Shown here piece by piece: positions 44,923 through 56,679 of a stretch of 64,000 nt of DNA. The notes beneath the pieces were generated by a model. It saw nothing but the letters and a program-made list of their open reading frames with translations. It ran no database searches and was not told where the DNA came from. Position numbers and translations under genes: made by a program. Location of the stretch: NCBI GenBank assembly GCA_001695595.3, contig MBPM02000006.1, positions 1,364,001 to 1,428,000 on the forward strand. Reading direction: 5' to 3'. Source of the DNA: Plasmopara viticola (Eukaryota; Oomycota; Peronosporomycetes; Peronosporales; Peronosporaceae). Each line of letters begins with the position of its first letter. Position 1 is the stretch's first letter.

Positions 44923-46179
44923 ATGATCAAGACATTACATTCGGCCGTATCCATCGCGTCGCTCGCTTTGAGCATGTTTGCCCTTAATGTTGATGCGCAC
45001 AAGATATGTTCCATTCCGCCTTCTTCATATGTTCAAGCCAAGTCCGACTACCCACACCTTGCTTATGCAATTGAGGCCTTGGAGGAAAACCCCATTGCTG
45101 TTTGGTACACGGATCGTCTGTCGGCCGCTGATCGAGCCACGATGCTTCAAAACATCACTTCTGAGTGTTCCGAGGACTCGCTTATGACCATTGTCGTTTA
45201 CGGTCTCCCAAACAAGGACTGTCAAAGTGGAGTCTCAACTGCTGGTTCGGTCGATAGCACGGCCGCTTACAAGGAGTTCCTCAACGATCTGACTACCGGC
45301 GTTGGTGATCGAAAGGTGTTATATATCATCGAGCCTGATGCTGCTGCACTCCAGGTGGATGATACTGGGTGCGGTGAAAAATCTGGATACCTTGAGAATC
45401 TCAAAATTGCTATTGAAGCCCTTGCAAAGAACGCTAACGCGGAGCTGTACTTGGATCTTGGCTACTGGACGCTCATGTATGAACATTTATTTTTGAAGGT
45501 CATTCCTGTCGTTGAGGAACTCAATGTGTCGAAGCGCTTACGCGGCATCGTTCTCAACACACGCAACTACCGTAGCACCTCCGAGATGGTCGAGTTTTGT
45601 GCTAAATTTCGAAATGCCACCCAATCGACTGAACTAAATTGTATCATCGACACGAGCAGGAACTATGTGTACGTGTTTTGCTTGTTGAAGTGACGGATAG
45701 TGTCTCGTATCTCTAACTTTTCTGCTCTATTAAATCTACATAGTGCGCCCCAAAATGCGGATCATTGCAACATTCTTACGACAGGTATTGGTGCTCCACC
45801 TACGTCGGAAACCAACTTTCCGAATGTGGATTACTTAATGTGGATTAAAGCCCCAGGAGAGAGCGGCGATGCTCGCAACGGAGCTCCGGAGGTCGGTGTT
45901 TTTTATGAGATGGCATTTGAAAAGCTGTGGAACCAAGGTTACTTGGTTCAAGAGCTCGGCATGAAATCGATTGAAGCGGAAAGCGCCCTCACACCGACAA
46001 CGATCCAGTCTAAACCACCAATGATCCAGTCTAGAACGCTCACTACTCAGCCTAATTCTCCCCCTTCTCAGACTAGAATCACTCCAACTAAGCCCCCCAC
46101 TTCTCAGACTGGGACCACTCCACCTGGCCCCTCCCCTTCTCAGACTAAAACCACTCCACCTGGGACCCCCCGCTATTGA
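44923..46179 (+). CDS. GH6-c: GH6 family protein with altered catalytic-base region
   Basis: Exon 1 is 44923-45668, the intron 45669-45743 (75 bp, GTACGT...CATAG), exon 2 45744-46179; the product is 393 residues. The signal peptide is MIKTLHSAVSIASLALSM..NVDA. NKDC (Asp99), IEPD (Glu137/Asp139) and YLDLGYW (Asp178) are intact. In exon 2, where GH6-a/b have GESDDTCDG, this copy has GESGDARNG: Asp290 to Gly (codon 45865-45867), Cys293 to Arg (45874-45876) and Asp294 to Asn. Asp290 aligns with the catalytic-base Asp of fungal Cel6A, and Cys293 should pair with Cys257. The frame is open throughout, so it may be expressed, but hydrolysis and fold stability are probably reduced. The tail is Pro/Thr-rich with a different repeat (SQTGTTPPGP type) and lacks TQSETP units. 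Confidence 0.85.
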
Positions 46180-47841
46180 TTACCCAAGTTAGACTATTGT
46201 GGTGAAAAGATTGTAGTAGCTCAAATTCGGCATAGACGTTATAATCTGCATTTAGTTATAGCATTCCCACACCATCTTCTCGTTATTTGATTGGCTGCTA
46301 AGACACAAAAATTCGGAGGAGCGCGGATCGGGTGGAAGTCGAAGTGAAAACTAAATACGGAGGAGGAGCTAAAGCCGAGGTCGTGATAGGCATGTACGAC
46401 GCAGAGGAAGACGAATCTGTGCCAGTGCTGCAAACTGCAAAGGACGCATAACGAACCCATCGCCAGTTGGGCAGTAAGAATTTTTCGTTGAGAGCTTCGG
46501 GTAGGCGAGGAATTTTTATTGACATGTCAGTTCGCGTACCAGATCAAGATACTCGATCAACAAAAATGGTGTCGTGTAAGTTTAGCCACAACCATCAAAG
46601 ATCAACGGAAAGCTCGTTGTCTATATGTGTTGGCCGAGAGATGGTACGCAATGTCATGTTCGTATGTATTAGAAGAGCCTACTTTGCGAATTTATTGATT
46701 AATTATGAGATTTCTTTAAGTTGGTAGAAACGACGATAGCTGATTTTAAAAACGAACGTAATAACAGGAAGGTGCTGCATCGCTGCAGTACTACAAAGGC
46801 AGCAACGTTGGTAAGCTACGTGGAGAGATGCATTTGCATAAGGGCATGCTGTCTGTACGCTTTCTAGAGCCTGATAAGACCATGCGACCGTTCTTTTTTA
46901 AGGCAGCTGGTACAGATTTTTCTTTTGTTTGCTCTGCATCGAACGGCGACGATACGAGCGCCTGGGTCTGTCTACTGCAGCATTTATCATGCGTTTAGAA
47001 TAGCACTTTCCCGCCGCCTGCTGTCCTACTCAGCTTGCTATCCAGTACAAGCACTTGCAATCATTTGTTGGGACAACGGTGCTCATTTTCGCACTCGATC
47101 GTGCTAGCACTAGCACGCTCGATGCACAGAGCATTCGCATCGCCGCAGAGCTGCGTCGATTGCCTCACACAAGCAAGTCTCCGGAGGCGATGAAATCTAA
47201 AAGCTTTGATTAGCCTTTGAAGGCGCAATGTACATGGATATTGAAAGTTTGAAGGTTATCATTTTAAAATTATTTCTGGTTGCTGCAGCCAAATAAACGT
47301 TCAGATTTGAATTGAAAAGGTTTTAGCCGTGTATTTGGTAATTGAGTGGTGTTCTATGAAGTAGAGTAGGGGGGGTTAACGAAAACTGCAGTTGGGATAA
47401 GGAATACTGTGGGAGCGTTAATGAAAACAGTCGAAGGGTCAACGGCTCCCTATTTTTATTCCAGAAATTCTTCTTGTAATATCGTTTACATTAAATAAAA
47501 CGCGCGAAATTTACAAGTGTTTTTTATACAGTTAATATTGTTTAAAAATCATATAATGTCTTTAATGAGGGAAGCGCTCATTTCTCAAAGTTGGGCGCTT
47601 GCCCTGTTGAAATGTAACCCCTCATTGTTTCTCTTGGCCTCTGATTGGCCACCAAGTCCAACCAAAAGTGGACTGGATACGTATTGGAGGAATATACTCA
47701 GCGAAACGCAGGGCTACAACGGGGCCCATAGATTGGTTGGATTGGTGACAGCTATCGAAAACACAACCACCTTGTCAATTAGGCGGGATGGTGTACAAAT
47801 GTGCGACCATTCATGTGTGCCTCGAGAAAGCTTTCCTTACA
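46180..47841. other. No recognised gene
   Basis: The 46320-46450 plus stretch (VEVEVKTKYGGGAKAEVV...) has high-GC coding-like composition and a stop. It is not identified. The 148-codon plus frame at 47517-47963 overlaps the SEC31-like pseudogene antisense and is rejected. Confidence 0.4.
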
Positions 47842-48099
47842 TCATGAATTTACTGTTACACGCATTAAGCACAATGTCGCAGAGTACAAGATTCTACCCA
47901 CCGCAGATCGAATTGCTAGCTCGTCACAAGTTGACGGGAATTCTTCACATTTTGCATATGTAATCAAAATTACCAGTGTTTCGCGCCATTCTACGAGGTC
48001 AGATGTTTCCACAAGCTCATTTAGCTCTTTTTTGATGCCCACGCACTGAGGGGCGATGCTGATGACCAACGAGATAAAGTGAGTCTTTTTTTTAAGCAA
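47842..48099 (-). pseudogene. SEC31-like COPII coat fragment
   Basis: The minus-strand translation contains ELNELVETSDLVEWRETL, ILITYAKCEEFPSTCDELA and SATLCLMRVTVNS. This is the order and spacing of the conserved alpha-helical segment of SEC31 (WREALA..LTYAK.EEF..LCD.L...CYICAGN), the outer COPII vesicle coat protein acting at ER exit sites. Only about 85 residues remain, the sequence after CDELA is garbled (IRSAVGRILY), and neither flank continues the gene. It is a detached, decayed piece of a host gene, captured or left behind by rearrangement. Confidence 0.6.
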
Positions 48100-50599
48100 G
48101 GGTCGCCGCAGGGAGCAAGCAACAAGACGTTTCTACGCTAGTTGTAAAATAAGCAGCAGTTAAACGCCTTTTCAAGAATTTTGACTAAAAGCGTCAGTAC
48201 CAACGTGCTCTGTGCTCGACTCTTGTACCTATTTAGTGTAAATAGGTGCAAGAGTCGCATTCAAATACTGGCTTTTGTTTCAGTCCGGCGCAGAAGGGAG
48301 CGCTGCACCTAAGGCAAAGACACCTTACAGCTTGGATGCAGTTGAAGTTGTAGACTCGTTACTTCCTTCCGTGTGAAAACCCGATGAAACTTATCGTCCG
48401 CGTCCATGCCCGGGTTCATATAGACCACAACCCGTTTTTTACAGGTTGAGGTCCATATTTTAAGATTTAACACCTCACTGCAGGCCAAGAGAGACAATAA
48501 AAGAGTTTTGTATTAGCAGAGTAAGCGTCCAAACCTTATAACTGAGGGCCTGGTAGTTGCTCCTATATTTGGCCACTCGCGGCTTACATGAAAACAGAAT
48601 TTCAAAGGCATGACAAATAGCGATTTTTACTTAACCGGACCGCTTCTCGTACAAGAAAATCACACATCATTAACCGCGACACATGTCAAGTGCATCCGAT
48701 CTGGTCCTATCATCAAATAGTATTTGCGAAGTCTAGGTGTCAAGTGATGCAATTATTCAGCGCACGTGAACCATACCATGATACGATTGTCCATGTCTTG
48801 TAGTTCACAAACCGGTAAGCATGAAACACCGTAACAAATGAATCTAGAGAGCATGAGCACAATTGAGCTTTGCACTTGTGCAGACGAGTGCCTCTTTAGC
48901 ACAAAAAAGTATTTTAACAACTCGTTTTTTTTTACTCGGTTTTTAGCATTAATGCGACTTAGATACGCGTCTTCTCCTTGACATAAACTCACACTCACAG
49001 AGGTGTAAAAAAAACTTTTCATATGAAATAAGGTGCTTGGAATTCCCGGCATTCAATTACATTTGACAAAAAGTCTTGCGCGATCCAATACTGACTTTGT
49101 CAATCCGAAACGGTCGTTCAAAGCTTCCAAGAACTCGTTAGCACCGTTGCAAGAAGATGCTAAAAGATCGAGGTTTCTCAGTAAAACAAACCTTTTTGTG
49201 TTAAAGAGCTACTCGCGAAGGAAAAAACTTCTTGTCACATTCAGAATTTCCCTCCTCAAATTGAAGTTGCTTAAACTTATCATACGTATTCACGCATCGC
49301 GACACGGTCACTTTGCATCTTGAAGAGTATGGTGAGATGACGGTTTTTCTATGTGGAGTCTGACATTTAGGTGGAGCATAACGCTATAATGATATATGAT
49401 TTAATTTTCGAGATATCATGACGTCGAGCTTGGTTGTGTTCATATATGAACTCGCCTCAAGACTCAACTTTCCGCCGCACGTACGCACGATGATTTGTGC
49501 GTTGATCTTCTAAAACAAGGAAAAGAAATGGTCTTACCGTCACAAATTAATCTGCTGGCAAGACTAAGAAAGCGGACATTAAAGAAAAAGGGACTGGTAT
49601 GTTAAAGCAAAGAGGAAGTTGACCCGCTACATGTGCGCGTGATAAAAAAGAAAGATACTTAGCTTGTAGAGCTACATCACTGGCAACAAAGCTAACTTCG
49701 ATCGGACCAGACTTTTATAAAGTCTTTCACTGTGGGCATTCTTCGAGTCCGAATCGTTTCAATTTTAATCCAACGCCGACTTCGCTATTATTTTATTGTG
49801 GTTTAGAGTGTAAGACGTTTTTTGCGCTTAGTTAGTAATCGCAAATGTCATAAGAAGGTATTTGAAGATACCAGAGTCATTAGCAGCTTCGGCAGCGACC
49901 AAGTTCGCATAATCTTTAATCTTTCACGGCAATTGCACAATAGCCGTAATTATACATAAAGGGCGGATAAACATGCATCAGTTGATGGTTAGAATTGTCG
50001 TTGGGTAAATACGTTAAGAAAACACAAAGGCTAGTTTGATTTTTTTCACTTCAACTGGTGTGCATCTTGCTGAGGCATGGCACCATAATTCGACGTAAGC
50101 TGGAAGGATGAAAGCTTGCTGTTTTATCACATTATGGAATCCACGCGCACACAATGTAACTTGTTGATGAAGTTGCAATCAAGTCGTTCGGTCTTCCTAT
50201 TGGTCTATAGTTGATCCACTGCGAACATGTTAAGCCTAGTCCAAAGAGCCTTAAGAATACCAAAAAAAGCTGGCAAACGGGGATCTCCGTTTTGGGAGAT
50301 AATCAAAGGTAGGAATTCAATTTGCCAAACGATACGGTCGACAAGCAGCGCTAGTGCATCATCATCGTCGCCCTTTTCAGTACAGTCATCAAACGGTAAG
50401 TAAAAAAGTTTCGCGTCTCTCGATAGAGTGGTTGTGGCACTCCGTGCCAACAAACATTTTTTGTTCAACAAGTTATCGGCGTGTCGGAGCTGTTCCTGCA
50501 TATAAAACGGCTGCGTAAAGTCAGCATTAATCGCAAATTGTGTAATTTATATCGTTATTGCAATACCATATTTCATTTTCGACATTCTTCGTGATAAGC
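48100..50599. other. No recognised gene
   Basis: The longest coding-like frame is 50501-50205 minus (98 codons, with DDDDALALLVDRIVWQIEFL and RLPAFFGILKALWTRL). Its composition looks like real protein, but I cannot assign a family and no partner exons are evident. It could be a decayed host gene. Confidence 0.35.
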
Positions 50600-51774
50600 G
50601 TAATCCATATTAAATAAGAGCCTCCAGGAAACGATACTTTGCAATATCAATCTGTAGAGCACAAAATTTTCCCGACAACGTTTCTTTTTGCAGCTCGACA
50701 GAAATCGTGATCTCATAAAAATTGCATATGCGATCGATAAGTTGCCATCTCTCCGTCGAAGCTACTGCTTTACAAGAGGAAATGCCGCTTCAGCTTGCCT
50801 ATGGAGGAAAACGCCGCTTCCGCTAAGTAATTCTTCGTAATCTTCGATTTTCGTGCTTGTCAGACAATTGAAAACACTTTGTGCTGCTCTGACCGCAGCA
50901 AAGAAATCATTATGATCATTGTACTCTCAAACCTAAAGTGATAGCATTTCCATATACTTCTTTTCCGAAGACTTTACTTTTGTTGTGATTGATTATAGCT
51001 TGAGCGGGGTATCACAGACGCGAATGATCTCGCATTCTTTAGCTAATGACATTCTAAAAAGACCTCGAAACTAAAACAAGCTTTCTTAACGCGTATTGAT
51101 TGCGTCTGGTTTTGTAAGGCCAAAATTCGTACTCTCGTATGGCTAAGCTAGAGAAAAATTCATACGATACCTTGGAGAAATTAGCATGCTGCTCTCTTTT
51201 TGTTGAGGGTCAGTCGTATCTTAGCCGGGGTTGGCTTCAAGATCTACAAAGTTTAAGGGAAATGAAGTCGTGATATTCTTTAAAAGACTTAGGTTCGTGT
51301 CCAAGCGTCGTTTAATATCAACATCAAAATTAGTTGTAGACCGCTAGCTTCTTAATTTCAGTCATCAGTTTAAATCTTACTATACAGACTTAGTGTAATA
51401 AAAACACATTTGTTGCCAGTTGAGTAGCTATGAGATAAATCCTCAATCCGACACATAGTTAAGGAGTTGTCCGTTGAGTACCAAATACAACATGTATGAT
51501 AATTTTTTAAGCACTGTTCAACTCGGGTCATAAGATACGATTGAGCCAATTGTAGGGCTCACTACCACAGAGCAATTCTTAGCTGTAAGTGGCCACGGTC
51601 ATACGCGAGTCGTCAGTGCTTTTAAATGTGATTCGCTTTAGGATTGTAGCTTAATTAGCGGGTGACTACCGATCGATTTATGAAGCAGTAAAGCGAACTT
51701 CTTTAGGCGTCGATTGCGTAAGTTCGGTAACAAACATACATCATATGGTGACGGTACAAGTCGCAACATCTCTG

Positions 51775-51890
51775 AGTGGATAGATAATCAAAGCGAGCGG
51801 AGTCAACGAAACACCGGATGCAATGTCTTGATGAGCCATAAAGTAGATGTTCGAGTTGCGCACCAAGACGCGAGTTGAATAATGAAACAT
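51775..51890 (-). pseudogene. GH6 5'-end remnant in segment B
   Basis: The minus strand keeps IKTLHPV at the GH6 start, and the adjacent 5' UTR resembles the other copies. It is more decayed than the segment A copy at 16085-16195, with stops inside the signal peptide. Confidence 0.55.
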
Positions 51891-52186
51891 GTATAAGGCT
51901 ACTGGCTATGTGCTTAAAGTATATTGATGCCTTTCCGAACTTCAAAGATTGATGTCTGACATTAGGCTCAAATTACCGTCCCACTTCGGGAAAGTACAGA
52001 TTATATGATTTTTGTCTACCGCAGCTAAAGCAACAAACGTAGCGGTCGCGTGCCCGGAGTTTAGTCTAGTCTGAAAGGTAAGAGCATGCAAACGACACCC
52101 ACGAATTATTGTTTGTAATAAAAGCCTCCTTTGAATCAGCTTTGCATCTCCGATGGAAAATACAAGGTACTTTTACCACTTTTTTT

Positions 52187-52197
52187 ACAAGCGCTCA
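52187..52197 (+). repeat. Target-site duplication of the LINE copy, left
   Basis: ACAAGCGCTCA, 11 bp, repeated exactly at 53023-53033. It brackets the LINE fragment. Confidence 0.85.
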
Positions 52198-53022
52198 ATG
52201 TAATGTAATGTATTACGTTATCGCGTTGCCAAGGTATGCACGTGCTAGGCTCAGTCTGGCTAGTCCACGGCATAGAGTGGTGTCCGCATACGTCGAGTCT
52301 CGTTCGGCGGGCAGTGCATCCAGCACCGAGGTCAAATGGTTCTTCCATTTCTTTCGGTCTTGTGCAAGGGTACGTACCACTTCGAGGTCTTGTGCTGTCC
52401 GGAGTCGAAAGCCGGAGCCACGGGAAACAAGATTGTGGTCGAGTGTCGAGGGGAGCGTGGTGCGGGAACGTCCGCGCCATTTTGCTGCGGTGGAGAAGAA
52501 GAAGGCACGCATCTGGAGGTCAGCTGGAATGTCGGGATAGCGGCGAAGTACATGGCCAAACAGGCGCCAGCGAGCTTGTGTCAGTCGTAGTTTCAGCGGC
52601 CGCTCATCACAGAGGTCGTAGAGTCTTGCATTCGAAATGGGTCGGGGGTAGCGATAGCCAAGAGCGTAGCGAAGCTGGCGGCGATGGAAACTCTCGAGGC
52701 CGTGGAGCTCTGACTTATGGAGCCCAGTTGTACAGCAGAATCGGTAGAACGTAGGTGTTGTACAATCGAATGCGTGTCTTGGGTGAGATGAACGTGGGGC
52801 GGAGCCAGACGGACCAGAGGCGGTGGAGCGCGAGGGTGGCCAGGGACTTGCGTCGGGATAGATCTTTAATATCGCCGAGGAGTGTTCCGAGCTTCTTAGT
52901 GTGGTGCCAGGTTTCTTCTCGGGATCGGGCGTGTCGAGTGGCGCCCGACGGGTTGCAGTGGCGGCGGATTTCGGTGACTTCGGTCTTGGCTTCGTTTTTT
53001 TTTTTTTCAGGGTTAGAAGGAA
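52198..53022 (-). mobile_element. 5'-truncated non-LTR (LINE) retrotransposon, 825 bp
   Basis: It is flanked by an exact 11-bp target-site duplication. The 3' end (plus-strand left edge) is a short pentanucleotide-like tail (ATGTAATGTAATGTATTACG). The 5' end is truncated within the RT. Its coding GC content is clearly higher than that of its AT-rich surroundings. The last 160 bp match the tails at 53353-53652 and 59491-59817. Confidence 0.9.
52213..53020 (-). pseudogene. LINE reverse transcriptase C-terminal region (frameshifted)
   Basis: From 53020 the minus strand reads the RT thumb region (LGTLLGDIKDLSRRKSLATLALHRLWSVWLRP, TRIRLYNTYVLPILLYN), then stops at about 52715. The next frame, entered near 52735, gives SELHGLESFHRRQLRYALGYRYPRPISNARLYDL, RWRLFGHVLRR and WRGRSRTTLPSTLD, the typical post-RT domain of LINEs (LGHVLR..RGRP type). 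The single frameshift lies at NWG/LHKSEL. No endonuclease or catalytic YADD box remains because of 5' truncation. Confidence 0.85.
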
Positions 53023-53033
53023 ACAAGCGCTCA
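53023..53033 (+). repeat. Target-site duplication of the LINE copy, right
   Basis: ACAAGCGCTCA, identical to 52187-52197. Confidence 0.85.
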
Positions 53034-53352
53034 GGAAAGCAATATTCTCGCGCGGGCGAATTTTTTTACAATAAAAAATATCAATGTGACGGGTATATAC
53101 AGCACCTAAAACAAAAAAAGGTATGCAGAACATATACGATATTAATGAATGAACAATTATGGAATTTGATATTAGGTTTTTAATAGATTGCACTTTGAGT
53201 ATTTATTTATATAGACCACCGGCACAGCCTTACACTTACACGCCCCTTACCCCTCCGCCTATCTTTAAAATTACATATCGACGCTCGCGTATCAATGACC
53301 TTATACTATCAATGATCTTATACTATATACATTGCATATGACACAGGAAAAG

Positions 53353-53652
53353 TTCCTTCCAAGCGCGGGGGCTTAATGCTCGCGCGCTTCGGGTAGGTGC
53401 TCTCGGGCATCTGCAGGTCTCTAACGAGTCTCACCCTCGACGCGACGGTCTCCAGCACCAGAGCGCCACCTGGGCTCTGACCAAGTGAGAGATAAACAGA
53501 ATGATGGAAGACCTTCACGACCTCGGTGCAGGCTGCACTGCCCGCCGAACGAGACTCGACGTATGCGGACACCACTCTATGCCCTGGACTAGCCAGACTG
53601 AGCCTAGCACGTGCATAACTTGGCAACGCGATAACGTAATACAATACAATAC
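53353..53652 (+). mobile_element. LINE 3'-tail copy (about 300 bp, plus)
   Basis: It matches 59491-59817 (minus) almost throughout: TTCCAAGCGCGGGGGCT, CTCTCGGGCATCTGCAGG, CGAACGAGACTCGACGTATG. It ends with GTAATACAATACAATAC tail repeats. Its last 130 bp match the larger LINE copy. It encodes only the LINE C-terminus. A clear target-site duplication was not found. Confidence 0.85.
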
Positions 53653-54060
53653 CCGTTGTAGGAAGATTGACGGGACCTCTCACTGAGTCAAGTGTATACT
53701 GTGTTAGTAACCACGATCATGGCGTCACCACTGAAATTTTCTATGGGCCAGTTTTCCTAACTCGACCCGCTTTCATCTAGTTTCCAGCGTCAATGATGAG
53801 AGCGTCCAAGCTAGGTTAATCAAGCTGAAGAGATTATCATGAACAATTACTTGGATAGTCATTGCGGATGAAGCTTCTGGCATGACAAATATGTCTGACA
53901 ACAAGATCAAAATCTGATGGTCCTTACCCCGAGTAGCCGAATCTTGCTGTCTACTTAAGATGTCGGAGCCGAAATTGCACGCACATGAGCGATCTGGGAG
54001 AAAAAGACAGTCTCGAATATACACTACAAAAAATAAGACCTATTAAGTTTTGTTGGTCGT

Positions 54061-56679
54061 GAAGCAGCCGTAAGAAGGTTAAAGGGAACACGATCAATCA
54101 TAATTGGATTCGGAAGTTAGGCTTCAAAACTAAAGGTCAAGGCTAAACGACTTTAACTTGTCGTCAAGTTCACTAAAGCTTCACCGCTAGAGATTTAAAG
54201 CAAATTTAAAATCAATAAAATGACCTGAGACGTGGAAATCACTACGAAGCTGAAGAGTTTAAAGCCAACAACACACAGACAATGATACGATGAGATTGAT
54301 GACTCAAATTCCATGCGCATTGGGCTAAAATTGCCGCAACTTTTCCACCCAAAAAAGGCCTTTGAAGAGGTTACTTTAGACAGCTGTCCTATAAGAACGA
54401 GGTGACCGTTCACGTCACATCGTTGAGTCGGTATAGGCTTCACCACAAATTAATCTGCTTATGTCCGTGTTGCTCTGCGAAGGATTCCCAGAGGTCAGCC
54501 CTTGTGCGCCTGCACCTCTTATGAATTATAAGGAACTTTTATCAGCACAACATCACAACGCTTACAGCTTTATTCTAATCCACTCACAAATTGCACTTTG
54601 CGTTGTAAATGCCAAATTATTACTGTGTTGGCAATCAGCCATGCGAGCCTTTAATCGCTTCTAAGCACCAATAACACAACCATTGAAGTTATGATTTATT
54701 CCACCCTCTCGCTCGCTACAACTTAAAATCTGACAAAGAAACTTACTTTTTAACTAAAATAGCAATGATTTAATTTGGGACACCCCGCCGAGTAGGTTAA
54801 ATTTAAACAAAATATTTAGCCAGGTGATGAGACCTAAACCTATAAGCGTGGGTGCAAAATTTCTCTAACGTCCCCCAAAAACCGCGACTTTCTCACAGAG
54901 TATTCATGAAACAGCTTTTAGATTGCAACGACCTTCTGGCAGCTTTGACGGACCACTTTGACAACCCTTAAAGATTCTGAAAGCCAGGTTAGCTGCTAAG
55001 CTTAACAAGGACTCTTTGACATTCGAACAAAAAACGATCAAGGAATGTCGGAGGAAGTCGCACAAAAAGTGGTCTCCAAAAAAATTGCGTCTAAACGTAT
55101 GCATCAAAGATTTCTTTCGAAGTCGGCCTTGAGAGTCTAGCTTTATAAAAGCTTCAAGGTGGAGTTTAAATATTTTTAGCATAGTCCTTATGAACTCTAA
55201 CGTCTGATCGACCGCTGCTTGTCTAAAAAAAGGTTCTTCGAGCCGCGAAAGAAAGTCGCTAACCTATGTCAATAGCTACAGAATTGATCGTCTACTAAAA
55301 GCACACAGCCTTATCACCTTCGGCGTCATGACTAATATAATATGGCTATACAAGATATTATTTCACGTTTGGTCACTTGTGCTCGCCTCACGAAAAAATT
55401 ACGAGCTGGGGTTTTGCTTTATAAAGGTGCTGAATCTATCTTTTGGATCGTACGATATTTTCGGTTGAACGCCACGTAAATGCCCTACACAAAATGGTAG
55501 GATCTTTAATATAGTCTTTACAAGGTCTTCGGTGCCATGCGATTCCAGATTTAATTCAACGACATGTTATCTCAATAAGGTTGAGCTTCGACTTTCGCAT
55601 GCAGGTTTTCGAAATCATTACTACTAAATTTATCAAAAAAGAGTTTTTATTTATTTATTGTGTCTACTTAAAAGTGTTTTCTTTATCTTAGTCGCATTTT
55701 GCGTACTGATAATTACGCGTAGCAAGGTTTTAAGGAGTATCATAAGGATTTTTGTAGCAAATCTAAACATTGGAAGCATTTTAAACCAAAGTACGAACTG
55801 TAAGGAAGGCGCATACCGCAAAAATAGAATCGAATGTGATACATGAAATCATTCCGGGGTGTTTGAAAAAGTCTTGGCAGACAATAAACCTTTTTTCAGG
55901 TCGTCTCGATAGGACATTAGAATCGTCAAACATCGAAGGATGTTGAGCATATCAGCTTCAAGCAAATTTTTCTCATGAAATTGTGCATGCCGGTACATGT
56001 AGTACCGTCTTGAAGACTTATATGCTATGTTTCGTTCTCGAGAAGGTGCCCTTACAGTCTCATCGGCTCACCTAGGCTCAGAAATCCTAAAAGTCTCAAC
56101 ATTCTGGTATAATTTGTTTAGGAAAATGCTCAGGTACGGATTCAAAGCTTATAGACCTGGATTGAAACCCCTCCATAGTAGTGTGATAGTATGAAAATGG
56201 CTTTGTACCAGCCACAACTTCATTTTTCATGAAAAACTAACAAATGTCATTTAATCAGTGCTATCTCATCAATGCCACGTTCGACGAAGACGCACAAATT
56301 GACAAGGGACGAGATTTAATGTTCAAGCTGTCATTGAGCTTTTGGACTCGAAAGTCAAGCAAAAATTGGCGAGTGATTTGTGCTAAGAAAAGGCTGTTCA
56401 GTGCAAAAATAGCTGCACGAAAATTTATTTCTATATGACGTTTTGTTCTGTAACATGAAATATTGGACGATGTACATTGCAGTAAATATGGTAGGTAAAT
56501 TCAATCAAAACCGAATGAGGGAGCTTGCTTTTCGAACCAAATGGATAATACAAACATCGCGTGGTTAAGTGATAATGGAGGGCTATCGAATGCCTAGACG
56601 ATGTTTAATTAATGGTCGCATAGCTATTTTAATCACTAAGCTTTCGTTAGACATCATTTTTAGTATGATCGGCATATTC
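54061..56679. other. No recognised gene
   Basis: AT-rich. The plus frame around 54950-55450 has basic, Lys/Arg-rich stretches split by stops, and 56244-56438 is a 64-codon frame without motif. Nothing can be named. Confidence 0.4.

Larger units (their letters stand above)
50600..54060. repeat. Segment B of the old dispersed duplication (partner 14840-24000)
   Basis: It is collinear with segment A, with private LINE insertions at 52198-53022 and 53353-53652. It lacks the segment A stretches 16335-16720, 17215-22494 (including copia-A) and 22795-23875. Confidence 0.8.

Noticed and set aside
47517..47963. 148-codon plus-strand gene
   Set aside because: It is antisense to the SEC31-like match in its right part and shows no domain. 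Codon content looks like read-through of decayed DNA.
52213..53193. Single 326-codon protein on the minus strand
   Set aside because: Its first ~150 codons lie partly outside the LINE target-site duplication and in the wrong frame relative to the RT motifs. Only the C-terminal part is real LINE sequence.
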